A DNA stretch of 64,000 bases from Mucilaginibacter sp. (GTDB lineage: Bacteria > Bacteroidota > Bacteroidia > Sphingobacteriales > Sphingobacteriaceae), in contig NZ_JAQBOF010000036.1 of NCBI RefSeq assembly GCF_028288185.1, positions 1 through 64,000 on the forward strand, written 5' to 3'. Made by a program: the position numbers and the translations under genes. Numbering within the stretch: position 1 is the first letter of the stretch; each line of letters begins with the position of its first letter. Below are positions 8,184-16,667 of this stretch, in pieces. A model generated the notes under the pieces. That model saw nothing but the letters and a program-made list of their open reading frames with translations. It did no database searches and had not been told where the DNA came from.

Positions 8184-9770
8184 CTATTTACTTTTAATGG
8201 CTTTGCCCGTACCAGGGCTTATGTTTTTTAATACCATAAATAGCGGTTGCTTATCCGGGCCATCTATATTATCGGCGGCAAAGCCCGCCCCCAGTAACAG
8301 ATCGGTCTTACCATCGCCATCTATATCTGCAGCGTCCACTGTCATGCCCCTTGTAAATCGTGTGGTTAATGGTAAAGTATACGTCTGAAACTTAAGATTA
8401 CCCTTGTTTTCAAAATAAACAAATGCTTCCCAGGTTTCTTTATGTCCCGGAAATTCGCTAATGGTAGCAATATCCAGGTCGCCATCACCATCAAAATCTT
8501 TCACAATAGCTTTAGAGCAACCATATATAGCATAAAAATACTTTTGGGTGAAATTGTTCTTACCGTCATTTAAGTAGATGTATACGCCGTGATATGGCTT
8601 TAATATCTGGCTAAAATCGGCATTGTCACCGCAGGTATATATGATATCTTTAAATCCATCGCCATTAAAGTCAACCAAATCAAAAGAAGTTGAACCATAA
8701 GATGGCGGAAAACTTAACACTCGTTTTTCTTCAAAATTGCCTTTACCATCATTGGTATATAAAAAAACACCTTCATCGCCTTGCGAAAAAAGCGCCCAAA
8801 TGTCCGGACGCTTACTGTTGTTACCATAATCAACAATAGTTTTTAGGCATCCGGGCTTATCTCTTAATATATGCTCTTTACTATTCTTTCCAAATCCTTC
8901 AAACCAACTTAGCCTTCCTATCATTTTGCCAAACTGCGCAATAAGGTAATCTTTCTTTCCATCCATGTTAAGATCGACCATATCAACTGATACCGGGCGA
9001 CTTAACTGCTGAAAGATAGGCTTGGCTTGTGGTGTAACTGTGCCTTTTTTATCAATATTGATCTCTCTGATATTGCCCACTTTGAAATTATTTGCCGCTA
9101 AGTCTGGACCAATAGTAGTTGCGATAATTTTATTTTTTTTAAACAACAAATCTACTATAGGGCCATCTAATATGGATGACTTAATTGTTTGTACTTTATC
9201 ATTCAAAATAATTAACCTGTTGGTTAGGCCATCGCATACAATAAGGCGGTGAGGAACTACACTTTCATCAATTTTGACGTATGATGTTAACGACTGTGTT
9301 GAAACCCATTCGGCAGGGGTGGGTTGTATCGCAAAAAAAGGTAATTGATGTATAGGTGTAGCCTGATGTAGCGGAGGTAAATGTTCGGGAGACTTGGTAA
9401 TATAGTATGCACCTAACTGCTTCCATTGTGCAGGAGTTATTGTAGGCTGGGTGGCCTGGTAATATTCATCATCTACCGGGTTGGGCACGCGGCCGGCAGG
9501 AGCATCCAAATGGATACCCAGGTATGAGCGCATGGCCGGTAGCACGTGGCGAGCCCATGTTTCTTTGTCCAATAATGATGGATCTGGCAATTTATGGCAT
9601 GATTGACAATATTGTGCAGCCATTTCTTGTCCCTTACTCACATCATCTTCACTAAATTCTGTTGGCTTAGTTGCCGGGGGCGTATCATTGGTTGAGCTTG
9701 TGCATTGAACAAGTATTACAACCATTAGAGCAAGCAATGCAATAACGGTTGTTTTATTGGATAGTCGCAT
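8184..9770 (-). CDS. Lipoprotein with cytochrome c and FG-GAP/VCBS beta-propeller domains
   Basis: The 528-residue protein starts with a lipoprotein signal (MRLSNKTTVIALLALMVVIL, then VQC), so it is probably anchored in the outer or inner membrane facing outward. A single c-type heme motif CQSCH lies near residue 56 in a short cytochrome c domain. The remainder is a beta-propeller with four visible calcium-type repeats: DLNMDGKKD, DFNGDGFKD, DFDGDGDLD and DIDGDGKTD. This fusion suggests an extracytoplasmic electron-transfer protein, but no substrate is evident. Neighbours give no pathway clue. Confidence 0.85.
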   Translation of the reverse strand: MRLSNKTTVIALLALMVVILVQCTSSTNDTPPATKPTEFSEDDVSKGQEMAAQYCQSCHKLPDPSLLDKETWARHVLPAMRSYLGIHLDAPAGRVPNPVDDEYYQATQPTITPAQWKQLGAYYITKSPEHLPPLHQATPIHQLPFFAIQPTPAEWVSTQSLTSYVKIDESVVPHRLIVCDGLTNRLIILNDKVQTIKSSILDGPIVDLLFKKNKIIATTIGPDLAANNFKVGNIREINIDKKGTVTPQAKPIFQQLSRPVSVDMVDLNMDGKKDYLIAQFGKMIGRLSWFEGFGKNSKEHILRDKPGCLKTIVDYGNNSKRPDIWALFSQGDEGVFLYTNDGKGNFEEKRVLSFPPSYGSTSFDLVDFNGDGFKDIIYTCGDNADFSQILKPYHGVYIYLNDGKNNFTQKYFYAIYGCSKAIVKDFDGDGDLDIATISEFPGHKETWEAFVYFENKGNLKFQTYTLPLTTRFTRGMTVDAADIDGDGKTDLLLGAGFAADNIDGPDKQPLFMVLKNISPGTGKAIKSK

Positions 9771-9880
9771 AAGAACTGATCTTAACTGGGTTTGGTTATA
9801 AAGATATTAAAATATATAAAACAAAAATGCCACCTCTGTTAAGAGATGGCAACTATTTTATACCCAAAAGTTATATTTCA

Positions 9881-11122
9881 TTAAACTTCGGCAAGCCTTT
9901 CGCGATAATGCCCTGCTTTTAGCTTTTCGCCCATTTCACTATAAGCATCCAATGTACGTTGTACATCGTCAAGTGAATGTGCGGCGGTAGGTATTAACCT
10001 AAGCAATATTAATCCCTTAGGTATAACAGGGTATATAACTATCGAGCAGAATATGCCGTAGTTTTCGCGCAGATCGCGGGTTAATGATGTAGCTTCATAC
10101 AGGTCGCCTTTTAAAAATACAGGGGTAACCATGGTATTGGTAACGCCCAGGTCAAAGCCGCGTTCTTTCAAGCCTTTTTGCAGCGCGTTGGTTATTTGCC
10201 ATAATTTTTCGCGCAATTGGGGCTGAGATTTAAGCAGCTCGAAACGTTTTTTTAAGCCCAGTACCATTGGCATTGGGAGTGCCTTTGCAAATATCTGCGA
10301 ACGCATGTTATAGCGTAAATAATCAATTACGTGTTTGTCGCCTGCAACGAACGCGCCAATACCTGCCATTGATTTGGCGAATGTACCAAAGTACACATCT
10401 ACCCCATCAATACAATCTTGTTCTTCGTGTGTACCGGCGCCGGTTTTACCCATGGTACCAAAACCATGCGCATCATCAACCAATATCCTGAAATTGAATT
10501 TATCTTTAAGCGCGATGATCTCTTTTAATTTACCTTGCGCACCTGACATGCCAAAAACACCTTCGGTAATTAATAATATACCACCACCATTTTGTTCAAC
10601 CAAGCGGGTAGCGTGCTCCAATTGCTTTTCGCAGCTTTCTAAATCATTATGGCGGTAAACAAAGCGTTTACCCATGTGCAAACGCAAACCATCAATAATA
10701 CAGGCGTGCGACTCGGCATCATAAACTATAACATCATTGCGGTTAACCAGCGAATCAATAATAGATACCATCCCCTGGTAGCCATAATTCAATAAAAACG
10801 CGTCTTGTTTGCCTACAAATTTACCCAAGCCATTTTCAAGCTCTTCGTGATGTTTAGTGTTGCCAGACATCATGCGGGCACCCATAGGGTACGCCATTCC
10901 GTAATCGGCAGCAGCTTGTGTATCTGCTTCTCTAACTTCGGGATGATTAGCTAATCCTAAATAATTATTCAAGCTCCACACTAAATGCTCTTTCCCATTG
11001 AATTGCATATGCGGGCCTATCTCGCCTTCTAACTTAGGGTATGAAAAATAGCCATGCGACCATTTTTGGTGCTGTCCGAGAGGACCGCCCATACTACTTG
11101 TTATTTTATCAAATAAATCCAA
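9881..11122 (-). CDS. PLP-dependent alpha-oxoamine synthase family enzyme
   Basis: The enzyme belongs to the family that condenses an amino acid with an acyl thioester and releases CO2 (KBL, BioF, serine palmitoyltransferase, cysteate acyltransferase). At 413 residues it has the family's SLNNYLGLANHPEV entry, the GARMMSGNTKHHEELE loop, the aspartate in ILVDDAHGFGTMG and the PLP lysine in FGTFAKSMAGIGAF. It has no partner biotin or threonine dehydrogenase gene. In Bacteroidota, stand-alone members make sphingolipid or sulfonolipid bases, so a lipid role is plausible, but motifs alone do not separate these activities. A consensus -7 box lies about 30 bases upstream of the ATG. Confidence 0.85.
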   Translation of the reverse strand: MDLFDKITSSMGGPLGQHQKWSHGYFSYPKLEGEIGPHMQFNGKEHLVWSLNNYLGLANHPEVREADTQAAADYGMAYPMGARMMSGNTKHHEELENGLGKFVGKQDAFLLNYGYQGMVSIIDSLVNRNDVIVYDAESHACIIDGLRLHMGKRFVYRHNDLESCEKQLEHATRLVEQNGGGILLITEGVFGMSGAQGKLKEIIALKDKFNFRILVDDAHGFGTMGKTGAGTHEEQDCIDGVDVYFGTFAKSMAGIGAFVAGDKHVIDYLRYNMRSQIFAKALPMPMVLGLKKRFELLKSQPQLREKLWQITNALQKGLKERGFDLGVTNTMVTPVFLKGDLYEATSLTRDLRENYGIFCSIVIYPVIPKGLILLRLIPTAAHSLDDVQRTLDAYSEMGEKLKAGHYRERLAEV

Positions 11123-11151
11123 ATGTACTCTTATTAATCGTTTTCGAATTG

Positions 11152-11159
11152 CAAATATA
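11152..11159 (-). promoter_or_regulatory. -7 box of the alpha-oxoamine synthase gene
   Basis: The minus strand reads TATATTTG, an exact match to the Bacteroidota -7 consensus TAnnTTTG. Its position gives a transcript start near 11145 and a leader of roughly 23 bases before the ATG at 11122. No clean -33 TTG is visible. Confidence 0.55.
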
Positions 11160-11229
11160 AGGTTTTATGTGGTTTGTTAATAGTTCATAGTTAATGGTTG
11201 GTAGCTATTTGCAGCATTTTATAATGCAA

Positions 11230-11263
11230 AATAGGGAGACACTTATTTAAGCATCTCCCTATT
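11230..11263 (-). terminator. Putative terminator after ftsZ
   Basis: A 10 bp perfect stem (AATAGGGAGA with TCTCCCTATT) with a 14-base loop lies 30 bases downstream of the ftsZ stop. On the minus strand only four Ts follow, so termination may be weak. It is the only hairpin between ftsZ and the next gene. Confidence 0.5.
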
Positions 11264-11292
11264 ACTATGATCCATGAACCATAACCTAATAC

Positions 11293-12915
11293 TTAATCTA
11301 CGTTATCGTGTAAGAATGAGTTGCTGTCGCGAATCTCTATTTTACCTTCACTATCAGGCAATAAAGAGAAACGTGACACCTGGCTTTCATCAGATGAAGG
11401 AGTTTCCTGTAAAGCCACTTCCTTACGTTTATAAGCTGGTACATTTTCCAGCTCCTGTATGTTACCGCTGCGTAGTTTCATGCTCAAATCTTTTAAACGC
11501 ATAATACGTTCGCGAGATTTGCGCAATTGCTCCTCTATAGATTCGTCTGTTTTATGCTCGTCAGCACTTGCAACCGGTTCAGGTTCCGGCTCAGCTATTT
11601 TTTCTACCACCGCTGCTTCAAAGTTGATGATAGTTTCCATCTCAGGCTCAGCCAGTTTGAAAGTAAACTCCGGCAATTCGGTTTCGTTCTCGCCTATTGG
11701 CTGCTCTTCAACTTCCTGGAAATTATATTTAATAATAGCCGGCTCTTGTTCTTCTGCATGTTCTGCAGCAAACAGATCAAATAACCCGGTTTGTTTTTGT
11801 TCTTCTTTTTGTTGTTGTGGTTGGCCCTTCATATAAGGCTCGGCAGTTGTGCCTTCGCTTACGTGATTGATAAATTCGTTTACAGGTCTAACCAAAGGCG
11901 CATCAGGAACCAGCATGGAAACAATTTTCTTGCTGCTATGCTCTTTTTCACGCTCATCCTTGGTTTGGACACCGGTAGCTATAATAGTTACTGATAATTT
12001 ATCGCCCAAATTCTCATCACGACAGTTACCCCAGATCAGGTCAGCAGCAAGGCCGGCTTCTTCCTGGATGTAATCGGTAATAATACTTACCTCATCCATG
12101 GTTACTTCTTTCTCGCCCGAGCTGATGTTTAATAGGATATAACGTGCGCCTTCAATTTCATTATCTTTTAATAATGGCGATGATAAAGCGCCTTCAACCG
12201 CGCGTAAAGCACGGTTCTCGCCTTCGGCTGCCGAGCTACCCATGATAGATACGCCGCTGTCTTTCATTACAGTGCGCACATCTTTAAAGTCAACGTTTAT
12301 ATAGCCGGGTAATGTTATGATCTCTGCGATGCCTTTGGCCGCTGTAGTTAAAATATCATCAGCCTGCGCAAATGCCGATCCTAAGGTTAAATTACCGAAG
12401 ATCTGGCGCAGCCTGTCGTTTGATATTACCAGGAATGAATCAACATATTTTTTTAATTCTTCCATTCCTTCTTCGGCCTGCATTTTACGGCGTTTGCCTT
12501 CGAAAGAGAAAGGTGTAGTTATAATGCCTACGGTAAGTATGTCCATCTCGCGTGCTGCTTTGGCAATGATAGGGCTTGCACCTGTACCCGTACCACCGCC
12601 CATACCTGCTGTTATAAATAACATTTTGGTATTAACACCCAGCATTTGTTTAATATCGTCAATGTTTTCAATAGCCGAATTTTTTCCAACCTCGGGTATT
12701 GAGCCTGCGCCCATACCTTCTGTCAAGCTTGCGCCTAATTGTACTTTATTGGGTATAGGGCTTAACTCTAATGCTTGTGCATCAGTGTTACAGATTATAA
12801 AATCAACCCCCGTAATACCTGCCTTGTACATGTGGTTTACTGCATTACCACCGCCGCCGCCAACACCAATTACCTTGATGATGGACGACTTTTCTTTTAA
12901 CATCTCAAATTGCAT
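11293..12915 (-). CDS. ftsZ: Cell division GTPase FtsZ
   Basis: FtsZ is the tubulin homologue that polymerises into the division ring. The GTPase domain (about residues 15-320) shows VGGGGGNAVNHM, the tubulin signature AGMGGGTGTGASPIIA near residue 105, and the T7 loop NVDFKDVRTVM. At 540 residues it is longer than the usual 380-400, because Bacteroidota FtsZ carries a long acidic Glu/Pro-rich linker (about 330-480). The conserved end EIRDSNSFLHDNVD is the phylum's C-terminal peptide, expected to bind FtsA. It is the last gene of the dcw cluster, with 140 bases and a long hairpin separating it from ftsA, so it may have its own promoter. Confidence 0.98.
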   Translation of the reverse strand: MQFEMLKEKSSIIKVIGVGGGGGNAVNHMYKAGITGVDFIICNTDAQALELSPIPNKVQLGASLTEGMGAGSIPEVGKNSAIENIDDIKQMLGVNTKMLFITAGMGGGTGTGASPIIAKAAREMDILTVGIITTPFSFEGKRRKMQAEEGMEELKKYVDSFLVISNDRLRQIFGNLTLGSAFAQADDILTTAAKGIAEIITLPGYINVDFKDVRTVMKDSGVSIMGSSAAEGENRALRAVEGALSSPLLKDNEIEGARYILLNISSGEKEVTMDEVSIITDYIQEEAGLAADLIWGNCRDENLGDKLSVTIIATGVQTKDEREKEHSSKKIVSMLVPDAPLVRPVNEFINHVSEGTTAEPYMKGQPQQQKEEQKQTGLFDLFAAEHAEEQEPAIIKYNFQEVEEQPIGENETELPEFTFKLAEPEMETIINFEAAVVEKIAEPEPEPVASADEHKTDESIEEQLRKSRERIMRLKDLSMKLRSGNIQELENVPAYKRKEVALQETPSSDESQVSRFSLLPDSEGKIEIRDSNSFLHDNVD

Positions 12916-12984
12916 AATCCTAATTTTCAGCTATATGTGACTTGACGAAATTTAACATTTAACCATTGTAATATTAGCACTTTT

Positions 12985-13038
12985 TCAACAACCTTTTTCC
13001 ACAAATGTGTACAATGTGGAAAAAATGAACGTTGTTGA
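12985..13038 (-). promoter_or_regulatory. Nested hairpin with DnaA-box-like arms between ftsA and ftsZ
   Basis: An outer stem TCAACAAC/GTTGTTGA (12985-12992 and 13031-13038) encloses a perfect 10 bp inner stem TTTTTCCACA/TGTGGAAAAA (12994-13003 and 13015-13024). Each inner arm contains TTTTCCACA, which fits the DnaA-box pattern TTWTNCACA. It could be an RNA leader structure, an ftsA terminator or a protein site controlling ftsZ. Confidence 0.5.
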
Positions 13039-13055
13039 TAAGTATGTCTTTTTGT

Positions 13056-14402
13056 CTATTTTAAAAAGTCCTCGTCTTTAATATCGTCCTTAATAAATTT
13101 CTTTCCGCTCTCTAATATTTTACCAAACAGACCATACTTTTTATCCTCGGCATATTTGGTGCCTTTATCCACTTTTACTTCGGCAGGTGTTTCTACAACG
13201 CCGGTGTATTCCATTTTCTGAATACCTTTTATCAACAGGCCAATACCGGTTGCAAAAGTTGGGCTTTGCAGCTCTTCATAAATATTCTTAGGCAATACTT
13301 CGTTCTTGGCCAGGTGCTCGTTAGGGTAACCTACACGACAATCTAACCCGGTAACAAACTCGACCATTTGCGGCAGATGTTTTAATTGCGCGCCACCACC
13401 CGTTATCACAATACCGGCAATTAATTTTTTCTCATAGCCTGATGATTTGATCTCATAATACACATGCTCTACAATCTCTTCCATACGGGCCTGGATAACA
13501 AACGCCAGGTTTTTCACTGATATTTCTTTAGGCTCACGTCCGCGCAAACCCGGCACACACACAATCTCATTTTCTTTATTTTCTTCAGCTAAAGCTGATC
13601 CGAAACGTATCTTTAATTGCTCGGCAATGTTGCGCATTACAGAGCAGCCTTCGCGAATATCCTCGGTAACACTGTTACCGCCGAATGGAATAACGGCAGT
13701 ATGACGGATAATACCTTCGTGGAAAATAGCCAGATCGGTAGTACCACCACCAATATCAACCAGTACCACACCGGCTTCTTTCTCTTCATCGCTTAATACC
13801 GACTCTGATGATGCCAATGGTTCCAGTATCAATTCCTGGCTTTCTAAATGTGCCTTGTTAACACATTTTACAATGTTTTTTATGGCCGTAACCTGGCCCG
13901 ATATAATATGGAAATTAGCTTCAAGACGCACACCCGCCATGCCTATAGGGTCTTTAATACCCGGCTCGCTATCAACAGTAAACTCTTGGGGCAATACATG
14001 GATGATCTCCTCGCCCGGAGGCATTACCAGGTTGTACATATCTTCAACAAGTTTGTCAATATCCTTGCGGCTTATCTCTGATTGCAGATCGCGACGGGTT
14101 ATTAACCCGCGATGCTGCAAGCTTTTAATATGCTGGCCCGCAATACCTACGTTTACTACGCGTATTTCTACATTTGATTGCGTGCCCGCAATTTCAACTG
14201 CAGCGCTAATACCTTGTACGGTTTTGTCGATATTTGAAACTACCCCACGGGTTACACCCGCAGATTCGGCCTTGCCAATGCCCAGGACTTCGATTTTACC
14301 GTTTTTGCTGCGGCGGCCAACAATTGCGCAAATTTTTGTGGTACCAATATCCAATCCCACTACAATTGGCGAACTTTTTTCTTGTGTTGAACTCTTATCC
14401 AT
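13056..14402 (-). CDS. ftsA: Cell division protein FtsA
   Basis: FtsA is the actin-like ATPase that tethers FtsZ to the membrane and recruits late division proteins. The nucleotide-binding start VGLDIGTTKICAIVG, the second phosphate loop GVVLVDIGGGTTDLAIF and the adenosine motif GIVITGGGAQLKHLPQM are in order. The C-terminus YGLFGKILESGKKF followed by IKDD can form the amphipathic membrane-targeting helix. The 448-residue length is normal for Bacteroidota. It starts 2 bases after the ftsQ stop, so the two are co-transcribed. Confidence 0.97.
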   Translation of the reverse strand: MDKSSTQEKSSPIVVGLDIGTTKICAIVGRRSKNGKIEVLGIGKAESAGVTRGVVSNIDKTVQGISAAVEIAGTQSNVEIRVVNVGIAGQHIKSLQHRGLITRRDLQSEISRKDIDKLVEDMYNLVMPPGEEIIHVLPQEFTVDSEPGIKDPIGMAGVRLEANFHIISGQVTAIKNIVKCVNKAHLESQELILEPLASSESVLSDEEKEAGVVLVDIGGGTTDLAIFHEGIIRHTAVIPFGGNSVTEDIREGCSVMRNIAEQLKIRFGSALAEENKENEIVCVPGLRGREPKEISVKNLAFVIQARMEEIVEHVYYEIKSSGYEKKLIAGIVITGGGAQLKHLPQMVEFVTGLDCRVGYPNEHLAKNEVLPKNIYEELQSPTFATGIGLLIKGIQKMEYTGVVETPAEVKVDKGTKYAEDKKYGLFGKILESGKKFIKDDIKDEDFLK

Positions 14403-14404
14403 AT

Positions 14405-15268
14405 TTACTGTTTTATTAGAGATGTGTCTTGTTTTACTTTTTTTGTTGAATCGGTAGTAATTTTCATTTGCTTCATTCTAAGCGAATCTGCCTTTGTGTT
14501 TTTTACCCCGATTATTTGATTGGCGTATTTAATATTTATTTGTTTGTAAGCATCCCAGCCAACTTGTGGTAGTGCCTGTTTGTAAAAAGCCAGCAGGTTA
14601 TGAAACTTCAGTTCCAGCGAGTCTGCATTACCTAGTAAAATGCGCTGGTTGCCTACGCGTGGTATCAATTCAATTTCATGATCCTGGTTAACATAGATCT
14701 GCGCTATCTGCGCATCCCAAAGCGAATCTTGCCTTATGTATAATGCTGTTTTAAAAAGGTCTTTCGCCAGCAGTGTACGTAACGTATCTACCCTGCTGCC
14801 AAATGGTTCTTCAATAAATCCGTTGGCTGCCAATACCCTCGCGGTAAAGTTGACCGATAACGGAATTTTTAAACCGTTTTTATCAACATAATAATCCTGG
14901 TCAAACTGGTTCATTACCCGCAATATGGGTTGGCGCTGAGATATCTCTATCATAATTATGCCATCCATATCCGCATAAACCTTTGCATATTCAACAAATG
15001 GATTAGCCTTTAACCTGTTCTCCAAAATATGCAGGTTAATGTTATCTATTTTACGGCCTATCAGTGTAAAGCTGCTTAGCTGCAAAATATTTTCTACCTC
15101 TTTTTTATCAATAAAATACTGGCTGCCAGGTATGTATATTTTAACATCCTTGCAAACCACTTCGGCCTTTTTTATTTCAATAAAACTCATCAATACAACC
15201 AAGCCACCCAGGCTAACCAGCCAGATGAAACTAAATAATATAATGCGCCATATTGGTTTTTTAAACAT
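14405..15268 (-). CDS. ftsQ: Cell division protein FtsQ
   Basis: FtsQ is a bitopic inner-membrane protein that links FtsB/FtsL to the rest of the divisome. One transmembrane helix (about residues 10-30, IILFSFIWLVSLGGLVVLMS) is followed by a POTRA-like beta domain. Sequence conservation in this family is low, so position in the cluster (between murC and ftsA) carries much of the assignment. The start overlaps the murC end by 8 bases, indicating translational coupling. Length 287 fits. Confidence 0.88.
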   Translation of the reverse strand: MFKKPIWRIILFSFIWLVSLGGLVVLMSFIEIKKAEVVCKDVKIYIPGSQYFIDKKEVENILQLSSFTLIGRKIDNINLHILENRLKANPFVEYAKVYADMDGIIMIEISQRQPILRVMNQFDQDYYVDKNGLKIPLSVNFTARVLAANGFIEEPFGSRVDTLRTLLAKDLFKTALYIRQDSLWDAQIAQIYVNQDHEIELIPRVGNQRILLGNADSLELKFHNLLAFYKQALPQVGWDAYKQINIKYANQIIGVKNTKADSLRMKQMKITTDSTKKVKQDTSLIKQ

Positions 15269-16616
15269 TTTCTAAAGCACTTTTTAATGGTTGTACTAAC
15301 TGATCAATATCGCCCGCGCCAACGGTTAACAATAGCTCGGGTTGTTCTGCAATTACTTTATCAATAGCCTCCTGTTTGCCCAATATTTGTTTGTTGGGCA
15401 AATGCATCCGCTCTAATATCATGGCTGATGTTACGCCCTCTATCGGCAGCTCGCGCGCCGGGTAAATATCAAGCAGCAGCAGTTCATCGCTCATATCCAG
15501 AACCTCGGCAAAGCCGTCCACAAAATCGCGCGTACGGGTAAATAAATGAGGTTGAAAAATTGTTGTGAGTTTTTTATCTGGATATAATTTTTTAATCGAT
15601 GTAATTGCCGCCCTTAACTCTTCCGGGTGATGCGCATAATCATCAATATAAATATGGTTGTTGTTTTTTACGATATACTCAAACCTGCGCTTTACGCCTC
15701 TAAATGATTCTAAAGCACTTTTTATAGCAACAGCAGATACGCCAACCAGCAAAGCAGCTTCGGTAGCGGCAACAGCATTTTCAATATTATGTAAACCGGC
15801 TATGCCCAGTTTTATATTGGCAATAGTTAGATCACCACGTTTAAAATCAAAGCAGAAATTGCCGTTTTCAATACGGATATTTTGAGCCATAGCATCGGCA
15901 GCTTCATTAATACTATAAGTAAAACCACTATCTAAAGGCAAACCTTTACGATGGATGAGTTTACCACCCTCTTTTATCTGCGAAGCAAATAATTTAAATG
16001 ATTCGGTTAGTTGCTCATGGTCGCCATAAATATCCAAATGGTCTGCATCCATCGAGGTTACTATAGCAATATCAGGGTATAACGTCAGGAACGACCGGTC
16101 GTACTCATCAGCCTCGACCACTACAATATCACTCTTGCCAAACAATACATTGGTTTGGTAGTTAGATGCAATACCCCCTAAAAATGCCGAGCAATCTTTA
16201 CCGGAATCTTTCAGGATATGCGCCACCATGCATGAGGTAGTAGTTTTACCGTGTGTACCTGCAACTGCTATGGTAAATTTATCTTTGCTGATCAAACCCA
16301 ATACCTGCGAACGCTTCCACAGTACAAAATCTTTCTTTTGGAAGAAGTTTAATATCTCCGAATCCTTAGGGATGGCAGGTGTATAAATTATCAGCGTATT
16401 ATCATCCAGGTCACGAAAGCTTTTTGGGATACCATCGCTATTGTCATCAAAAAATAGTTGTATACCTTCGTTACGCAACTCATCAGTAAGGTCTGTTGGT
16501 GTTTTATCATAACCGCAAACAATACAGCCCAAATGAGCAAAATAGCGTGCCAGGCCGCTCATACCTATGCCGCCTATGCCAATCAAGTAAACCCGTTGTA
16601 TGTTGCGTAATTCCAT
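15261..16616 (-). CDS. murC: UDP-N-acetylmuramate--L-alanine ligase
   Basis: MurC adds L-alanine to UDP-MurNAc, the first stem-peptide step of cytoplasmic peptidoglycan synthesis. The N-terminal Rossmann motif IGIGGIGMSGLARYF, the ATP loop VAGTHGKTTTSCMVA and the EADEYDRSFLTLYPD motif are present, with the Mur ligase C-terminal domain beyond about residue 310 (DDYAHHPEELRAA). The 451-residue length is standard. It lies between murG and ftsQ; no ddl gene follows it, unlike in Escherichia coli. Confidence 0.98.
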   Translation of the reverse strand: MELRNIQRVYLIGIGGIGMSGLARYFAHLGCIVCGYDKTPTDLTDELRNEGIQLFFDDNSDGIPKSFRDLDDNTLIIYTPAIPKDSEILNFFQKKDFVLWKRSQVLGLISKDKFTIAVAGTHGKTTTSCMVAHILKDSGKDCSAFLGGIASNYQTNVLFGKSDIVVVEADEYDRSFLTLYPDIAIVTSMDADHLDIYGDHEQLTESFKLFASQIKEGGKLIHRKGLPLDSGFTYSINEAADAMAQNIRIENGNFCFDFKRGDLTIANIKLGIAGLHNIENAVAATEAALLVGVSAVAIKSALESFRGVKRRFEYIVKNNNHIYIDDYAHHPEELRAAITSIKKLYPDKKLTTIFQPHLFTRTRDFVDGFAEVLDMSDELLLLDIYPARELPIEGVTSAMILERMHLPNKQILGKQEAIDKVIAEQPELLLTVGAGDIDQLVQPLKSALENV

Positions 16617-16628
16617 TTCTTTTTTGAA

Positions 16629-16665
16629 AAAGCCCTACCTCCTTTTGCGGGGAGGCAGAGCTAAG
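16629..16665. repeat. Short dispersed repeat between murG and murC
   Basis: AGCCCTACCTCC, a short T-rich loop, then GGGGAGGC forms a small GC-rich hairpin in an otherwise AT-rich gap. It is of the same style as the AGCCCTCCC arm at 19110-19145 and at 43720-43755. Confidence 0.5.
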
Positions 16666-16667
16666 AT

